Below, one piece after another: positions 16,907-26,683 of a stretch of 64,000 nucleotides of DNA. A program made the translations under genes and the position numbers. A model generated the notes under the pieces. It was not told where the DNA came from. It searched no databases and saw only the letters and a list, made by a program, of their open reading frames with translations. Source of the DNA: Elstera cyanobacteriorum (GTDB taxonomy: Bacteria > Pseudomonadota > Alphaproteobacteria > Elsterales > Elsteraceae); NCBI RefSeq assembly GCF_002251735.1, contig NZ_NOXS01000031.1, positions 1 to 64,000 of the forward strand, read 5' to 3'. Numbering within the stretch: position 1 is the first letter of the stretch; each line of letters opens with the position of its first letter.

Positions 16907-19900
16907 ATGTCTCATTTTCTCGACCGCCTTACCTTTTTCCAAAAGGCTACGGAGCCTTTCGCCGAGGGTCACGGCATCACCACCGGCGAAGATCGTCGCT
17001 GGGAGGACGGCTACCGCAAGCGCTGGCAGCACGATAAAATTGTGCGATCAACTCATGGCGCTAATTGCACCGGCTCCTGTTCTTGGAAAATCTATGTCAA
17101 GGGCGGGATCGTTACCTGGGAAACCCAGCAGACCGATTACCCACGCACCCGGCCCGATCTGCCCAACCACGAGCCGCGTGGCTGTTCGCGTGGTGCGAGC
17201 TATAGCTGGTACCTTTATTCTGGTAACCGGGTGAAATACCCAATGATCCGTGCCCGGCTGTTGCGCCATTGGCGCGAGGCGCGCAAGACCCAGCTTCCTG
17301 TCGCAGCCTGGAAAAGCATTGTGGAGAATCCGCAGAAGCGCGCGGATTACACTCAGGTGCGCGGTCACGGCGGCTTCGTTAGGGTTCCGTGGGACGAGGC
17401 GACAGAAATCATCGCTGCCGCTAATGCCTATACTGCCAAAACCTATGGTCCAGACCGAGTGATCGGTTTTTCGCCGATCCCGGCGATGTCGATGGTTTCC
17501 TATGCCGCCGGATCACGCTATCTGTCGCTGCTGGGCGGCGTCTGCATGTCCTTCTATGATTGGTACTGCGATTTGCCGCCGTCCTCGCCGCAGGTTTGGG
17601 GCGAGCAGACCGACGTGCCCGAAAGTGCCGATTGGTACAATGCTGGTTTTATCATCCTTTGGGGATCGAACGTACCGCAGACGCGGACACCCGATGCCCA
17701 TTTCTATACCGAAGTTCGCTATCGCGGGACCAAAAGCGCGGTGATTTGCCCTGATTATTCAGAGGCGTCAAAATTCGGCGATATCTGGCTGTCGGTAAAG
17801 CAGGGGACGGACGCGGCATTGGCCATGGCTATGGGCCACGTCATCCTTACCGAATATCACGTTAATCGGCAGGCAGCTTATTTCCGCGACTATGTGCGGC
17901 AGTATACCGATATGCCGATGCTAGTACGTCTCGTGCCGCAGAATGGTTCGCTTGTGCCAGACCGGTTTGTACGCGCTTCTGACTTCGCCGGGCATCTGGA
18001 GGAAATCAATAATCCCGACTGGAAGACGGTCGCTTACGATGATGCCAGCGGTGCGCTGACCGTACCCAACGGCTCCATTGGTTTTCGTTGGGGCGAAACT
18101 GGCAAGTGGAACATTGAGGAGAAGGATAGCCAGGGGCGCGCCACAACACTGCGTCTGTCGTTGAAAGGCGTCGAGGATGGGTATGCTGAAGTTGCCTTCC
18201 CCTATTTCGGTAATATCGAGCACGCCCATTTTACCCACTCCAACCACGCCAGTGTGCTGACACGGCGTATTCCAGTGAAAAAACTTGCCCTGGTGGAGGG
18301 CGAAGCGCTGGTTGCGACAGTCCATGACCTGTTTATTGCGAATTACGGTGTCGATCAGGGCTTCGGTGGCGGCAATGTCGCCGCGAGTTTTGACGAAGAC
18401 GCGCCTTACACCCCGGCTTGGGCCGAGAAGATCACCGGCGTTTCCCGCGACAAGATTATCCAAGTGGCACGCGAGTTCGCCACTAATGCGGAAAAGACAC
18501 ATGGCCGCTCGATGGTTATTATCGGCGCTGCGATGAACCATTGGTTCCACTGCGATATGAACTATCGCGGCGTTATCAATATGCTGGTGATGTGCGGCTG
18601 TATTGGTCAATCGGGCGGCGGCTGGTCCCATTATGTTGGGCAAGAGAAGCTGCGCCCGCAGGCGGGCTGGGCCCCGCTTGCTTTTGCCCTCGATTGGGGA
18701 CGTCCTTCCCGGCAGCAGAATTCCACGTCCTTCTTTTATCTGCACGCCGGACAATGGCGTTACGAAACGATGCAGACCCAAGATATTCTATCGCCGACAG
18801 CCCCATCCGGCCCGTGGGATGGCGCAATCATCGACTATAACATGCGGGCTATCCGGATGGGTTGGCTACCTGCCTATCCGACCTTGACTCAGAACCCGCT
18901 AGAGATTGCCGGAAAGGCCGCTGCCGCCGGGCTGGAAGTGAGAGATTATGTCGCGCAGGGGCTGAAGTCCGGTGCGCTGTCGTTTGCCTGGGAAGACCCA
19001 GATGCGGAGCCGAACTTTCCACGAAATATGTTTGTGTGGCGTTCCAATCTGCTCGGTTCCTCAGGCAAGGGGCACGAATATTTTTTGAAGTATCTCCTCG
19101 GCACATCGCACGGGGTTTTGGGGAAGGACCTTGGCGTAGAGGGCCGGGCGAAACCACAAGAGGTGGTTTGGCGCGACGCCCCGGAGCAGGGGAAGCTCGA
19201 CCTGCTGGTGACACTGGATTTCCGCATGTCAACCACCTGCGTTTATTCGGACATCGTGCTTCCAACCGCCACTTGGTATGAAAAGAACGATCTCAATACT
19301 TCCGATATGCATCCGTTTATCCACCCGCTAACCAGTGCGGTGGACCCAGTTTGGGAAGCAAAATCCGACTGGGAGATCTATAAGGCCATTGCTAAGGCAT
19401 TCTCGGCGGTGGCGGGGGAAGTGTTGGGCGTTGAGAAAGACGTCGTGCTGACCCCAATCCAGCATGATAGCCCCGGCGAACTGGGACAGGCGTTCGAGCC
19501 GAAGGATTGGAAGAAGGGCGAGTGCACGCCGGTCCCAGGCAAAACCATGCCTGCCGTGACCGTGGTAGAGCGGGATTATCCCAATCTCTACAAACGTTTC
19601 ACAGCCCTCGGTCCACTGATGGACACAATAGGAAATGGTACTAAGGGTATCGCCTGGAAAACTGAGCACGAGGTTGAACATCTGCGTCACTTGAATGGCA
19701 TTGTGACGGACGAGGGGCCGACAAAGGGAATGCCGCGCATCCTGACCGACATCGATGCCGCGGAGGTGCTACTGATGTTAGCCCCGGAAACCAATGGCGA
19801 AGTGGCCGTCAGGTCCTGGGCGTCGCTGTCCAAGACCACTGGGCGCGACCATACCCATCTAGCGCTTCCGAAGGAGGACGAGAAAATCCGCTTCCGCGAT

Positions 19901-20653
19901 GTGGTGGCCCAACCGCGTAAGATCATCTCCGCCCCCACCTGGTCGGGACTGGAGAGTGAGAAGGTTTGCTACAATGCTGGCTACACGAACGTCCACGAGT
20001 TAATCCCCTGGCGCACCCTAACCGGGCGGCAGCAGCTGTATCAGGACCATCTGTGGATGCGCGCCTTTGGGGAAGGTTTCTGCGTCTATCGCCCACCGGT
20101 CGATTTGCGCGCGATCGCTCCGGTCAAGGGGATCAAGCCAAACGGCGAGAAGGAGGTAGTGCTAAACTTCATCACGCCCCACCAGAAATGGGGCATCCAT
20201 TCGACCTATACCGATAATCTTCTAATGCTCACGCTGTCGCGCGGCGGGCCAATCGTTTGGATCAGTGAGAATGATGCACGTGCCGCAGGCATCGTCGATA
20301 ACGATTGGATCGAAGCCTATAACGCCAATGGGGCGCTGGTAGCGCGTGCGGTCGTTTCCCAGCGGGTCAAGGACGGCATGGTGATGATGTATCATGCCCA
20401 GGAAAAAATCGTGAATGTGCCGGGATCGGAAATGACCGGCCAACGGGGCGGTATCCATAATTCGGTGACCCGCGTGGTGCTGAAGCCGACACATATGATC
20501 GGTGGTTATGCCCAACTCGCCTATGGGTTCAACTATTACGGAACCATCGGCACTAACCGCGACGAGTTCGTCGTGGTCCGCAAGCTCAAAACCGTCGATT
20601 GGCTGGAAGGTCCTTATGCCGGTCGCGGTTCGCCCGCTCAGGCCGCCGAATAG
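16907..20653 (+). CDS. narG: Respiratory nitrate reductase alpha subunit
   Basis: 1248 residues from the ATG at 16907 (GAGGGAAACGCC upstream); a longer frame back to 16577 merely overlaps narK. The N-terminus has no twin-Arg signal. The FS0 iron-sulfur ligands are HGANCTGSCSW followed by a Cys in RGCSRGASYSW. The molybdenum-ligand Asp lies in YCDLPPSSPQVWGEQTDVPE. Size and motifs fit membrane-bound cytoplasm-facing NarG, which reduces nitrate to nitrite with electrons from quinol passed by NarI and NarH. It needs bis-MGD, linking it to moaA, mog and mobA on the same island. Confidence 0.97.
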   Translation: MSHFLDRLTFFQKATEPFAEGHGITTGEDRRWEDGYRKRWQHDKIVRSTHGANCTGSCSWKIYVKGGIVTWETQQTDYPRTRPDLPNHEPRGCSRGASYSWYLYSGNRVKYPMIRARLLRHWREARKTQLPVAAWKSIVENPQKRADYTQVRGHGGFVRVPWDEATEIIAAANAYTAKTYGPDRVIGFSPIPAMSMVSYAAGSRYLSLLGGVCMSFYDWYCDLPPSSPQVWGEQTDVPESADWYNAGFIILWGSNVPQTRTPDAHFYTEVRYRGTKSAVICPDYSEASKFGDIWLSVKQGTDAALAMAMGHVILTEYHVNRQAAYFRDYVRQYTDMPMLVRLVPQNGSLVPDRFVRASDFAGHLEEINNPDWKTVAYDDASGALTVPNGSIGFRWGETGKWNIEEKDSQGRATTLRLSLKGVEDGYAEVAFPYFGNIEHAHFTHSNHASVLTRRIPVKKLALVEGEALVATVHDLFIANYGVDQGFGGGNVAASFDEDAPYTPAWAEKITGVSRDKIIQVAREFATNAEKTHGRSMVIIGAAMNHWFHCDMNYRGVINMLVMCGCIGQSGGGWSHYVGQEKLRPQAGWAPLAFALDWGRPSRQQNSTSFFYLHAGQWRYETMQTQDILSPTAPSGPWDGAIIDYNMRAIRMGWLPAYPTLTQNPLEIAGKAAAAGLEVRDYVAQGLKSGALSFAWEDPDAEPNFPRNMFVWRSNLLGSSGKGHEYFLKYLLGTSHGVLGKDLGVEGRAKPQEVVWRDAPEQGKLDLLVTLDFRMSTTCVYSDIVLPTATWYEKNDLNTSDMHPFIHPLTSAVDPVWEAKSDWEIYKAIAKAFSAVAGEVLGVEKDVVLTPIQHDSPGELGQAFEPKDWKKGECTPVPGKTMPAVTVVERDYPNLYKRFTALGPLMDTIGNGTKGIAWKTEHEVEHLRHLNGIVTDEGPTKGMPRILTDIDAAEVLLMLAPETNGEVAVRSWASLSKTTGRDHTHLALPKEDEKIRFRDVVAQPRKIISAPTWSGLESEKVCYNAGYTNVHELIPWRTLTGRQQLYQDHLWMRAFGEGFCVYRPPVDLRAIAPVKGIKPNGEKEVVLNFITPHQKWGIHSTYTDNLLMLTLSRGGPIVWISENDARAAGIVDNDWIEAYNANGALVARAVVSQRVKDGMVMMYHAQEKIVNVPGSEMTGQRGGIHNSVTRVVLKPTHMIGGYAQLAYGFNYYGTIGTNRDEFVVVRKLKTVDWLEGPYAGRGSPAQAAE

Positions 20654-20667
20654 GAGGAGGCACCATC

Positions 20668-22197
20668 ATGAAAATCCGTGCGCAAATAGCAATGGTGCTG
20701 AACCTCGATAAGTGTATCGGGTGCCACACCTGCTCTGTTACCTGCAAGAACGTTTGGACCAACCGCGAGGGGCTGGAGTATGCTTGGTTCAACAACGTCG
20801 AAACCAAACCGGGGATCGGTTATCCCAAAGATTGGGAAAACCAGACGCGCTGGAAGGGCGGCTGGAAGCGTAAATCCAACGGTAAGATCGAGCCGCGCAT
20901 CGGCGGTAAATGGCGGGTTCTGGCGAATATCTTCGCTAATCCTGATCTGCCCGAGATCGACGATTACTATGAACCCTTCACCTTCGATTACGAACATTTG
21001 CAGAAGGCACCGGAAAGCCAAGCCTTTCCCACCGCTCGCCCGCGCTCGCTAATCACCGGTAATCGGATGGAGAAGATCGAGTGGGGGCCGAATTGGGAGG
21101 AAATCTTAGGTGGCGAATTCGCCAAACGCTCCCAAGATGTGAACTTCGAAGGGGTTCAGAAGGAAATCTACGGGCAGTTCGAAAATACCTTCATGATGTA
21201 CCTGCCCCGCTTGTGTGAGCATTGCCTTAATCCGGCCTGCGCGGCGGCCTGCCCCTCCGGGGCGATCTATAAGCGTGAAGAAGACGGCATCGTTCTGATC
21301 GACCAGGACAAATGTCGGGGCTGGCGGATGTGCGTTTCCGGCTGCCCCTATAAGAAGATTTATTTCAACTGGTCGTCGGGTAAGTCGGAGAAATGTATCC
21401 TCTGCTATCCGCGTATCGAAGTGGGGCAGCCGACCGTCTGTTCGGAAACCTGTGTCGGGCGCATTCGCTACCTTGGCGTCGTGTTGTACGACGCCGATAA
21501 GATCGAAGCGGCTGCCAGCGTTTATGACGAAAAGGCCCTGTACGAAGCGCAACTGAGCGTCTTCCTTAATCCGAAAGACCCGTCGGTGATTGCCCAGGCG
21601 CGCGCCGATGGCGTGCCGGAAAACTGGATCGAGGCGGCGAAAGTTTCCCCCATCTGGAAAATGGCGATGGAGTGGAAGATCGCTTTCCCGCTGCATCCCG
21701 AATATCGCACCCTGCCGATGGTCTGGTACGTGCCGCCCCTATCGCCGATCACGGCGGCGGCGGAAGCCGGGAAGATGGGGACGGATGGGGCGATGCCCGA
21801 CGTGCGCTCCCTCCGTATCCCTCTGCGCTACCTCGCCAATCTGCTCACCGCCGGGGACGAGGCCCCCGTCGCTTTGGGTCTCGAACGGATGCTGGCGATG
21901 CGCGCGTATATGCGGGCGAAGACGATCGACGGCGTGATCGATGAGGGGATCGCGGCCAAGGTCGGCCTGACCGGGGCGCAGATCGAAGACATGTACCGCA
22001 TTATGGCGATTGCGAATTACGAAGACCGGTTTGTTATCCCGACCAGTCATCGCGAAGTGACGGAAGACGCCTATGAACTGCGGGGCAACTGCGGGTTTAC
22101 CTTCGGGGATGGCTGTTTGCCCAGCGACCAACAGGTCAATCTGTTCGGTGGCGTTAAGCGCAAGAACGCAAAAAGCAAGGAAGGAGCTGGGGCATGA
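20668..22197 (+). CDS. narH: Respiratory nitrate reductase beta subunit
   Basis: 509 residues starting MKIRAQIAMVLNLDKCIGCH after GGAGGAGG. Four cluster motifs are visible: CIGCHTCSVTCK near residue 16, CEHCLNPACAAACP near 185, CRGWRMCVSGCPYKK near 220 (the Trp in CRGW marks the [3Fe-4S] site), and KCILCYPRIEVGQ with CSETC. It carries electrons between the NarI haems and the NarG cofactor. It starts 14 bp after narG and overlaps narJ by 4 bp. Confidence 0.97.
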   Translation: MKIRAQIAMVLNLDKCIGCHTCSVTCKNVWTNREGLEYAWFNNVETKPGIGYPKDWENQTRWKGGWKRKSNGKIEPRIGGKWRVLANIFANPDLPEIDDYYEPFTFDYEHLQKAPESQAFPTARPRSLITGNRMEKIEWGPNWEEILGGEFAKRSQDVNFEGVQKEIYGQFENTFMMYLPRLCEHCLNPACAAACPSGAIYKREEDGIVLIDQDKCRGWRMCVSGCPYKKIYFNWSSGKSEKCILCYPRIEVGQPTVCSETCVGRIRYLGVVLYDADKIEAAASVYDEKALYEAQLSVFLNPKDPSVIAQARADGVPENWIEAAKVSPIWKMAMEWKIAFPLHPEYRTLPMVWYVPPLSPITAAAEAGKMGTDGAMPDVRSLRIPLRYLANLLTAGDEAPVALGLERMLAMRAYMRAKTIDGVIDEGIAAKVGLTGAQIEDMYRIMAIANYEDRFVIPTSHREVTEDAYELRGNCGFTFGDGCLPSDQQVNLFGGVKRKNAKSKEGAGA

Positions 22198-22907
22198 AAA
22201 CCCTCAAAGTCCTATCGGCCCTGCTGACTTATCCGACCGAGGCCTTAACGGGAGCGGTGCCCGAAATTCGGCAGGTGCTTGCGGTGGAAGCCTTGGTGCC
22301 GCCTCGGCATCGGGTGGCGCTTGATGGGCTGTTGAACGATCTGGCGGTCAAGGACCTCTATGATTTGCAGGAACGCTATATTCTGTTGTTTGATCGCACC
22401 CGATCGTTGTCGCTGCATCTCTTCGAGCACGTCCATGGCGAAAGCCGCGACCGTGGCCAAGCGATGGTCGATCTGCTGAAACTCTACGAGGAGGGAGGTT
22501 ACTCGCCGACCCCCTCAGAGCTGCCGGATTTCCTGCCGCTGTTCTTGGAATATGCCTCTACCCTACCACCTCAGGCAGCGCTCGATCTGATCGCCGAGCC
22601 TAGTCACGTCTTTGCCGCCCTGCGCGAACGGCTGGCCAAACGCCGCACGCCTTATGAGGCGGTGTTTGCCGTGCTGGTCGATCTTGCCGATGGGCAGTTG
22701 GATGCGGCGGCCCTAGCCGCCCTGCGCGCCGAACCCGACCCGGAGCCGGACGATCTCGATGCGCTCGACGCCGCTTGGGAGGAAGTGGAAGTCACCTTCG
22801 GCCCCGGCGCGGCCGATGCCTGCGGCAAGGACAGTCTGATCGCCAAAATCCGCCAGGCGCGGCGACCGGCCCCCGGTCTTGAAACCGCCGTCAGCGCAAG
22901 GAGCTAA
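22194..22907 (+). CDS. narJ: Nitrate reductase molybdenum cofactor assembly chaperone
   Basis: 237 residues, all-helical TorD/NarJ type, with the conserved HLFEHVHGESRDRGQAM segment near residue 78. It binds apo-NarG and holds it until the cofactor is inserted; it is not part of the final enzyme. Its ATG overlaps the narH stop (ATGA) and it ends 3 bp before narI. The C-terminal 50 residues are acidic and low in complexity, as in homologues. Confidence 0.94.
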   Translation: MKTLKVLSALLTYPTEALTGAVPEIRQVLAVEALVPPRHRVALDGLLNDLAVKDLYDLQERYILLFDRTRSLSLHLFEHVHGESRDRGQAMVDLLKLYEEGGYSPTPSELPDFLPLFLEYASTLPPQAALDLIAEPSHVFAALRERLAKRRTPYEAVFAVLVDLADGQLDAAALAALRAEPDPEPDDLDALDAAWEEVEVTFGPGAADACGKDSLIAKIRQARRPAPGLETAVSARS

Positions 22908-22910
22908 ATC

Positions 22911-23633
22911 ATGCGCGATATGCTCTATCACATTCTTTTCGCCTGGTATCCCTACCTGTGCCTGACAGTGTTTCTAGTTGGTAGCCTGATCCGCTTTGAC
23001 CGCGAGCAATACTCCTGGAAGGCTAGTTCCAGTCAGTTACTGCGCAAGCGCCAACTCCGTTGGGGGTCGAACTTGTTTCACTTTGGTATTCTGTTTCTGC
23101 TGATGGGCCACACGGTCGGGTTGTTAACGCCAACCTCGGTCTATACGCTGGTTATGACCGTACCGCAGAAGCAGATGATCGCTATCGTCGCTGGTGGGAT
23201 CGCTGGAACGGCTTGTTTCATCGGCCTGACGATGCTGCTGCACCGACGCCTGGTTGATCCGCGCATTCGGCAAACCTCTACCCGCATGGATATTGTCATT
23301 CTGTCGATCCTCTGGGTGCAGTTAACCCTGGGGTTGATCACCATTCCTTTTTCGCTAGACCATAGCGACGGGTCGGTGATGTTGATCCTCTCCCATTGGG
23401 CGCAGGCGGTGCTGACGCTGCAGCCAGTGCATGTCGATGACATGCAGGCGCTGGCTTGGCCTTACGTGCTGCATCTCGTGCTGGGGATGACGATTTTCCT
23501 TCTCTTTCCGTTCTCGCGCCTTGTCCACATCTGGTCGGCCCCTGTCTGGTATCTCGGGCGGCGCGGCTATCAGGTGGTGCGAAGCCGCCGTTTAGCCGAT
23601 GCGGTTCGCCCGTCGGCGGGGGGGCGGCGATGA
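22911..23633 (+). CDS. narI: Respiratory nitrate reductase gamma subunit (cytochrome b)
   Basis: 240 residues with five membrane helices. The haem-ligand histidines sit in NLFHFGILFLLMGHTVGL (helix 2) and in the C-terminal HLVLGMTIFLLFPFSRLVH segment. It oxidises quinol at the outer face of the inner membrane and passes electrons through two b haems to NarH. It overlaps the next gene by 4 bp (ATGA), so the operon continues. Confidence 0.95.
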   Translation: MRDMLYHILFAWYPYLCLTVFLVGSLIRFDREQYSWKASSSQLLRKRQLRWGSNLFHFGILFLLMGHTVGLLTPTSVYTLVMTVPQKQMIAIVAGGIAGTACFIGLTMLLHRRLVDPRIRQTSTRMDIVILSILWVQLTLGLITIPFSLDHSDGSVMLILSHWAQAVLTLQPVHVDDMQALAWPYVLHLVLGMTIFLLFPFSRLVHIWSAPVWYLGRRGYQVVRSRRLADAVRPSAGGRR

Positions 23634-24481
23634 GCGGCCTACAGCCTGCGGGCGATTGCGCCGCTAAGCCCGCTCTGGCGACGCAGCCCAAGACAATCAG
23701 CGTCAACGGGGTAGTCATCTCCCGTGCAGCTATCGCCCAGGAAACTCAGAACCATCCGGCAACCAAACCGCTTGATGCCATGCAGGCCGCCGCCAGAGCC
23801 CTGGTCGTACGCGAACTGCTGCTACAGGAAGCCCGTCGCTTGGGGTTAATCCCTGCCCCAATCGCTGATGACGCCGGGCGGCGGGAAACGGACGACGAAG
23901 CCTTGATCCGTCAGGCTATTGAGCAAGAGGTGGTTGTCCCGGTGGCGGATCGCGACGCCTGCCAGCGCTACTATGTTGCCAATCGCGCTCGGTTCCGCAC
24001 CCCCGATCTTTATGAAGTTCGGCACATTCTGCTCGCGGCCGCACCAAATGAGAATTCAGGGCGCGCCCAAGCATCTGCGCGGGCTGAAGCCTTGCTGGAG
24101 GAACTGGCGCGTAATCCGGCTGCCTTTGCCGCCTTGGCTGAAACCGCTTCCGCCTGCCCGTCCGGCAAGACCGGCGGCAGTCTGGGGCAGATCGGGCCGG
24201 GCCAGACCGTGCCGGAGTTTGAAGCCGCGCTATCCGGCCTCCCAGTTGGGGCCATCGCCCCAACCCCGGTGGAAACCCGATACGGGCTACATATCGTTGC
24301 TGTGGACCGGCGGATTGACGGGCGCGACCTGCCCTTTGATATGGTCGCTGCGACCATCGCCGAGTTCCTGACCGACCGCGTACAGCGTACGGCGACCCGG
24401 CAGTATCTATCGATCTTGGCGGGTCGCGCTGACATTCGCGGCATCAGCCTCGACGCCACTCTGCAACCACTCGTGCAATAG
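23630..24481 (+). CDS. PpiC-type peptidyl-prolyl isomerase of the nar operon
   Basis: 283 residues from the ATG overlapping the narI stop. A parvulin domain spans about 120-230 (YEVRHILLAAAP, then GGSLGQIGPGQTVPEFEAAL and TRYGLHIVAV). The N-terminal half is helical and resembles NifM/SurA-like holders. There is no clear signal peptide, so it is probably cytoplasmic. Isomerases of this kind follow narI in many bacteria (the narN position in Paracoccus-type clusters) and presumably help fold the enzyme. Confidence 0.88.
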   Translation: MSGLQPAGDCAAKPALATQPKTISVNGVVISRAAIAQETQNHPATKPLDAMQAAARALVVRELLLQEARRLGLIPAPIADDAGRRETDDEALIRQAIEQEVVVPVADRDACQRYYVANRARFRTPDLYEVRHILLAAAPNENSGRAQASARAEALLEELARNPAAFAALAETASACPSGKTGGSLGQIGPGQTVPEFEAALSGLPVGAIAPTPVETRYGLHIVAVDRRIDGRDLPFDMVAATIAEFLTDRVQRTATRQYLSILAGRADIRGISLDATLQPLVQ

Positions 24482-24490
24482 GGGGAGGCG

Positions 24491-24823
24491 ATGCATTTCG
24501 GCACCTTGATCACCAGTCTGGAAGGAGCCGCCGATGGCGCACTGGACCGGTTGGCCGATGCGGCCTTATTGGCCGAAACGGCGGTCGTGGCGGCGCGGTT
24601 CAACGAAAGCCCGCCGGATTATCTGCGTGGGGCGGCGCATCGCTTCGCTGCTCAGGCCAGTTCTGAAGAATGGATGGTGCTGATGACCGCCCTGGAGCGA
24701 GGGGAAGACACGGCCCGTGCCGCTGTAACGGCTATCCTGCATTGGAGTCTTGCCCGTGACCAGGCTGATCCATCCCTGACCAGCGGTTGTGGTTGCGGTG
24801 GAGGCTGCCATGGCGGCGGCTAG
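24491..24823 (+). CDS. Small protein with Cys/Gly-rich C-terminal tail, nar operon
   Basis: 110 residues; I do not recognise the family. Residues 1-95 are helical and repeat-like (ALLAETAVVAARF, EEWMVLMTALERGED), reminiscent of short HEAT-like or helical-bundle proteins. The last 12 residues are GCGCGGGCHGGG: three Cys and one His in a glycine tail, a likely metal-binding end. It starts 9 bp after the isomerase gene and overlaps the hemerythrin-like gene, so it belongs to the operon. A role in metal or cluster delivery is a guess. Compare the similar tail of the DUF2249 protein at 37062. Confidence 0.75.
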   Translation: MHFGTLITSLEGAADGALDRLADAALLAETAVVAARFNESPPDYLRGAAHRFAAQASSEEWMVLMTALERGEDTARAAVTAILHWSLARDQADPSLTSGCGCGGGCHGGG

Positions 24824-25376
24824 ACTGCGCACCGGCGATCCCCCGCCTGCCGTTAGGCCGCTTGATCCGCCGTTGCCCGACGACTTCGGCGACCCTATTG
24901 CTGTTATTGCGAATGCGCACGCCCGACAGCGAGCATTGGGGGGGCGTTTGAAACAGGCGGCCGGTGTGGGGGAGATCGGGCGGGCGGACGCCGATCCGCT
25001 GATCGCGTGTCTTGGTTACGAACTGCCGCAGCATCACGATGATCTTGACTGCGATCTCTTTCCGCTGTTACGGCGTCGCATCCTACCGGAAGATGCCTTG
25101 GTACCAGTGCTCGCCCGACTGGCGGAAGATCACCGCCGCACCGAACGACAGGCGCAGGCGATTGTCGATCTTTTAGCCGCAGACCCGGCCTCCGATCCGA
25201 TACGCTTGACCGACCCGGCGCGGGATCTCTTCCTAGCGCAGGCGGCCCTGACCAAGCGGCTGGTGTCACTTGAAAGCGGCATTGTTCTCGCAATTGCCCG
25301 GGTGCGGTTGACGCGCGCTGATCTTAAGGCTTTGGCCTGCTCTTTCCGGGCGCGGCGGGGAATGGAGGCGTCATGA
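24810..25376 (+). CDS. Hemerythrin-like (HHE domain) protein
   Basis: 188 residues from the ATG at 24810 (a GTG at 24789 is possible). The helical bundle has candidate di-iron ligands in PQHHDDLDCDLFPLLRRR near residue 75 and LAEDHRRTERQAQ near residue 110. Proteins of this family bind oxygen or NO, or repair iron centres. Within a nar operon a role in sensing or scavenging NO formed from nitrite is plausible. It overlaps its neighbours on both sides by a few bases, so expression is coupled. Confidence 0.75.
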   Translation: MAAARLRTGDPPPAVRPLDPPLPDDFGDPIAVIANAHARQRALGGRLKQAAGVGEIGRADADPLIACLGYELPQHHDDLDCDLFPLLRRRILPEDALVPVLARLAEDHRRTERQAQAIVDLLAADPASDPIRLTDPARDLFLAQAALTKRLVSLESGIVLAIARVRLTRADLKALACSFRARRGMEAS

Positions 25377-26140
25377 CCCAAACGTTGGACCATCTGCTCG
25401 ACCGAAATATTGCCTGGGCGCACGGCAAAACCCGCAGTGACCCAGGGTTCTTTCGCCGCATGGCTGAACAGCAGGCACCGCGCTATCTATGGATCGGCTG
25501 TTCCGACAGCCGCGTAACGGCGAACGATGTCCTGGGTTTAGACCCCGGTGAGGTTTTCGTGCATCGCAATATCGCCAATTTTGTCCATACTAGCGACCTT
25601 AACCTCCTGTCGGTGCTGGAATATGCCGTCGATTATCTCGCTGTCGAGCATATCATCGTTTGCGGACATTACGGCTGCGGCGGGGTTGCGCGGGTGCTGG
25701 ATACCGCGCGCGGAGCCTTGCTGGACCATTGGCTGCAACCGCTGTCGATGCTGCTGCACAAGCATCGGGCGGTCTTCGAGGCCCTTTCTGGGGCGCAGGC
25801 GCGGCTCAACCGGCTATGCGAGGTGAATGTCGAGATGCAGGTTCGGCGCGTGGCGGCCACGCCCATTGTCGAAAACGCCTGGCAACGCGGGCAGCCTGTG
25901 CATTTGCACGGCTGGATTTACGCCATTGAGGACGGTCTGTTGCGTGATCTTGGGCCACATCTGTCATCAAGCGCCGAGCGGGACGCGCTGCCGTCCATCG
26001 ACCATCGCGTTACCCATCCGGCAATCCCGGTCAGCCGCCGTCAGCGCCACGCCGAAGAGGCTTTTCAGCCGCTGGCGTTGAGCGATATGGCTTCGCCGCC
26101 CTGCTGCCTGCCGACGATCAACGGCGATCAGGAGGTTTGA
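25373..26140 (+). CDS. Beta-class carbonic anhydrase
   Basis: 255 residues. Zinc ligands and catalytic residues are in WIGCSDSRVTAND (Cys, Asp, Arg) near residue 44 and ICGHYGCGGV (His, Cys) near residue 102. The core ends near residue 205; the last 45 residues are an extra tail rich in Arg, His and Pro, ending near CCLP. It interconverts CO2 and bicarbonate in the cytoplasm. Its ATG overlaps the preceding stop (ATGA), so it is made with the nitrate reductase. It may feed carboxylations or balance pH during nitrate respiration. Confidence 0.92.
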   Translation: MTQTLDHLLDRNIAWAHGKTRSDPGFFRRMAEQQAPRYLWIGCSDSRVTANDVLGLDPGEVFVHRNIANFVHTSDLNLLSVLEYAVDYLAVEHIIVCGHYGCGGVARVLDTARGALLDHWLQPLSMLLHKHRAVFEALSGAQARLNRLCEVNVEMQVRRVAATPIVENAWQRGQPVHLHGWIYAIEDGLLRDLGPHLSSSAERDALPSIDHRVTHPAIPVSRRQRHAEEAFQPLALSDMASPPCCLPTINGDQEV

Positions 26141-26142
26141 GT

Positions 26143-26673
26143 ATGCAGCCGATTGCTATCGGTGTCCTTGTTAGTTCTGACCGCGCCGCAGCAGGGGTCT
26201 ACCCGGATCGCGGCGGCCCGGCCATCGAAGCCTATCTAACCGAAGTGCTGACGAGCCCGTGGCACCCGGTACTAAGGCTGGTGCCGGACGAACAGGCGCT
26301 GATCGAAACTACCCTGATCGAGCTTGTCGATATGGTCGGCTGTCCTCTGATCCTAACCACCGGCGGCACCGGCCCGGCCCTGCGCGACGTGACGCCGGAA
26401 GCAACGGCAGCCATCTGCGGGCGGATGATGCCAGGGTTCGGCGAGGCGATGCGCACCGCCAGTCTCGCCGACGTGCCGACCGCGATTCTCTCCCGCCAAA
26501 CGGCGGGGGTCCGTGGGAGCAGCCTGATTATTAATCTGCCCGGCAAACCGGCGGCGATCCGCACCTGTCTTACCGCAGTCTTTGCCGCCATTCCCTATTG
26601 CATTGATCTGATTGGCGGACCGCGCCTTGAGACCAACCCCGCCGTTTGCCGGGCCTTCCGCCCCGCTCTCTGA
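26143..26673 (+). CDS. mog: Molybdopterin adenylyltransferase (MoaB/Mog fold)
   Basis: 176 residues from the ATG at 26143, seven bases after GGAGG. The MPT-binding motif TTGGTGPALRDVTPEAT is near residue 72, with the second family motif SRQTAGVRGSSLIINLPGKP near 120. It activates molybdopterin by adenylation before molybdenum insertion. The fold does not separate Mog from MoaB by eye, but the length and PGKP ending fit Mog. Part of the nar operon, serving NarG maturation. Confidence 0.9.
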   Translation: MQPIAIGVLVSSDRAAAGVYPDRGGPAIEAYLTEVLTSPWHPVLRLVPDEQALIETTLIELVDMVGCPLILTTGGTGPALRDVTPEATAAICGRMMPGFGEAMRTASLADVPTAILSRQTAGVRGSSLIINLPGKPAAIRTCLTAVFAAIPYCIDLIGGPRLETNPAVCRAFRPAL

Positions 26674-26683
26674 GGAAATCAAC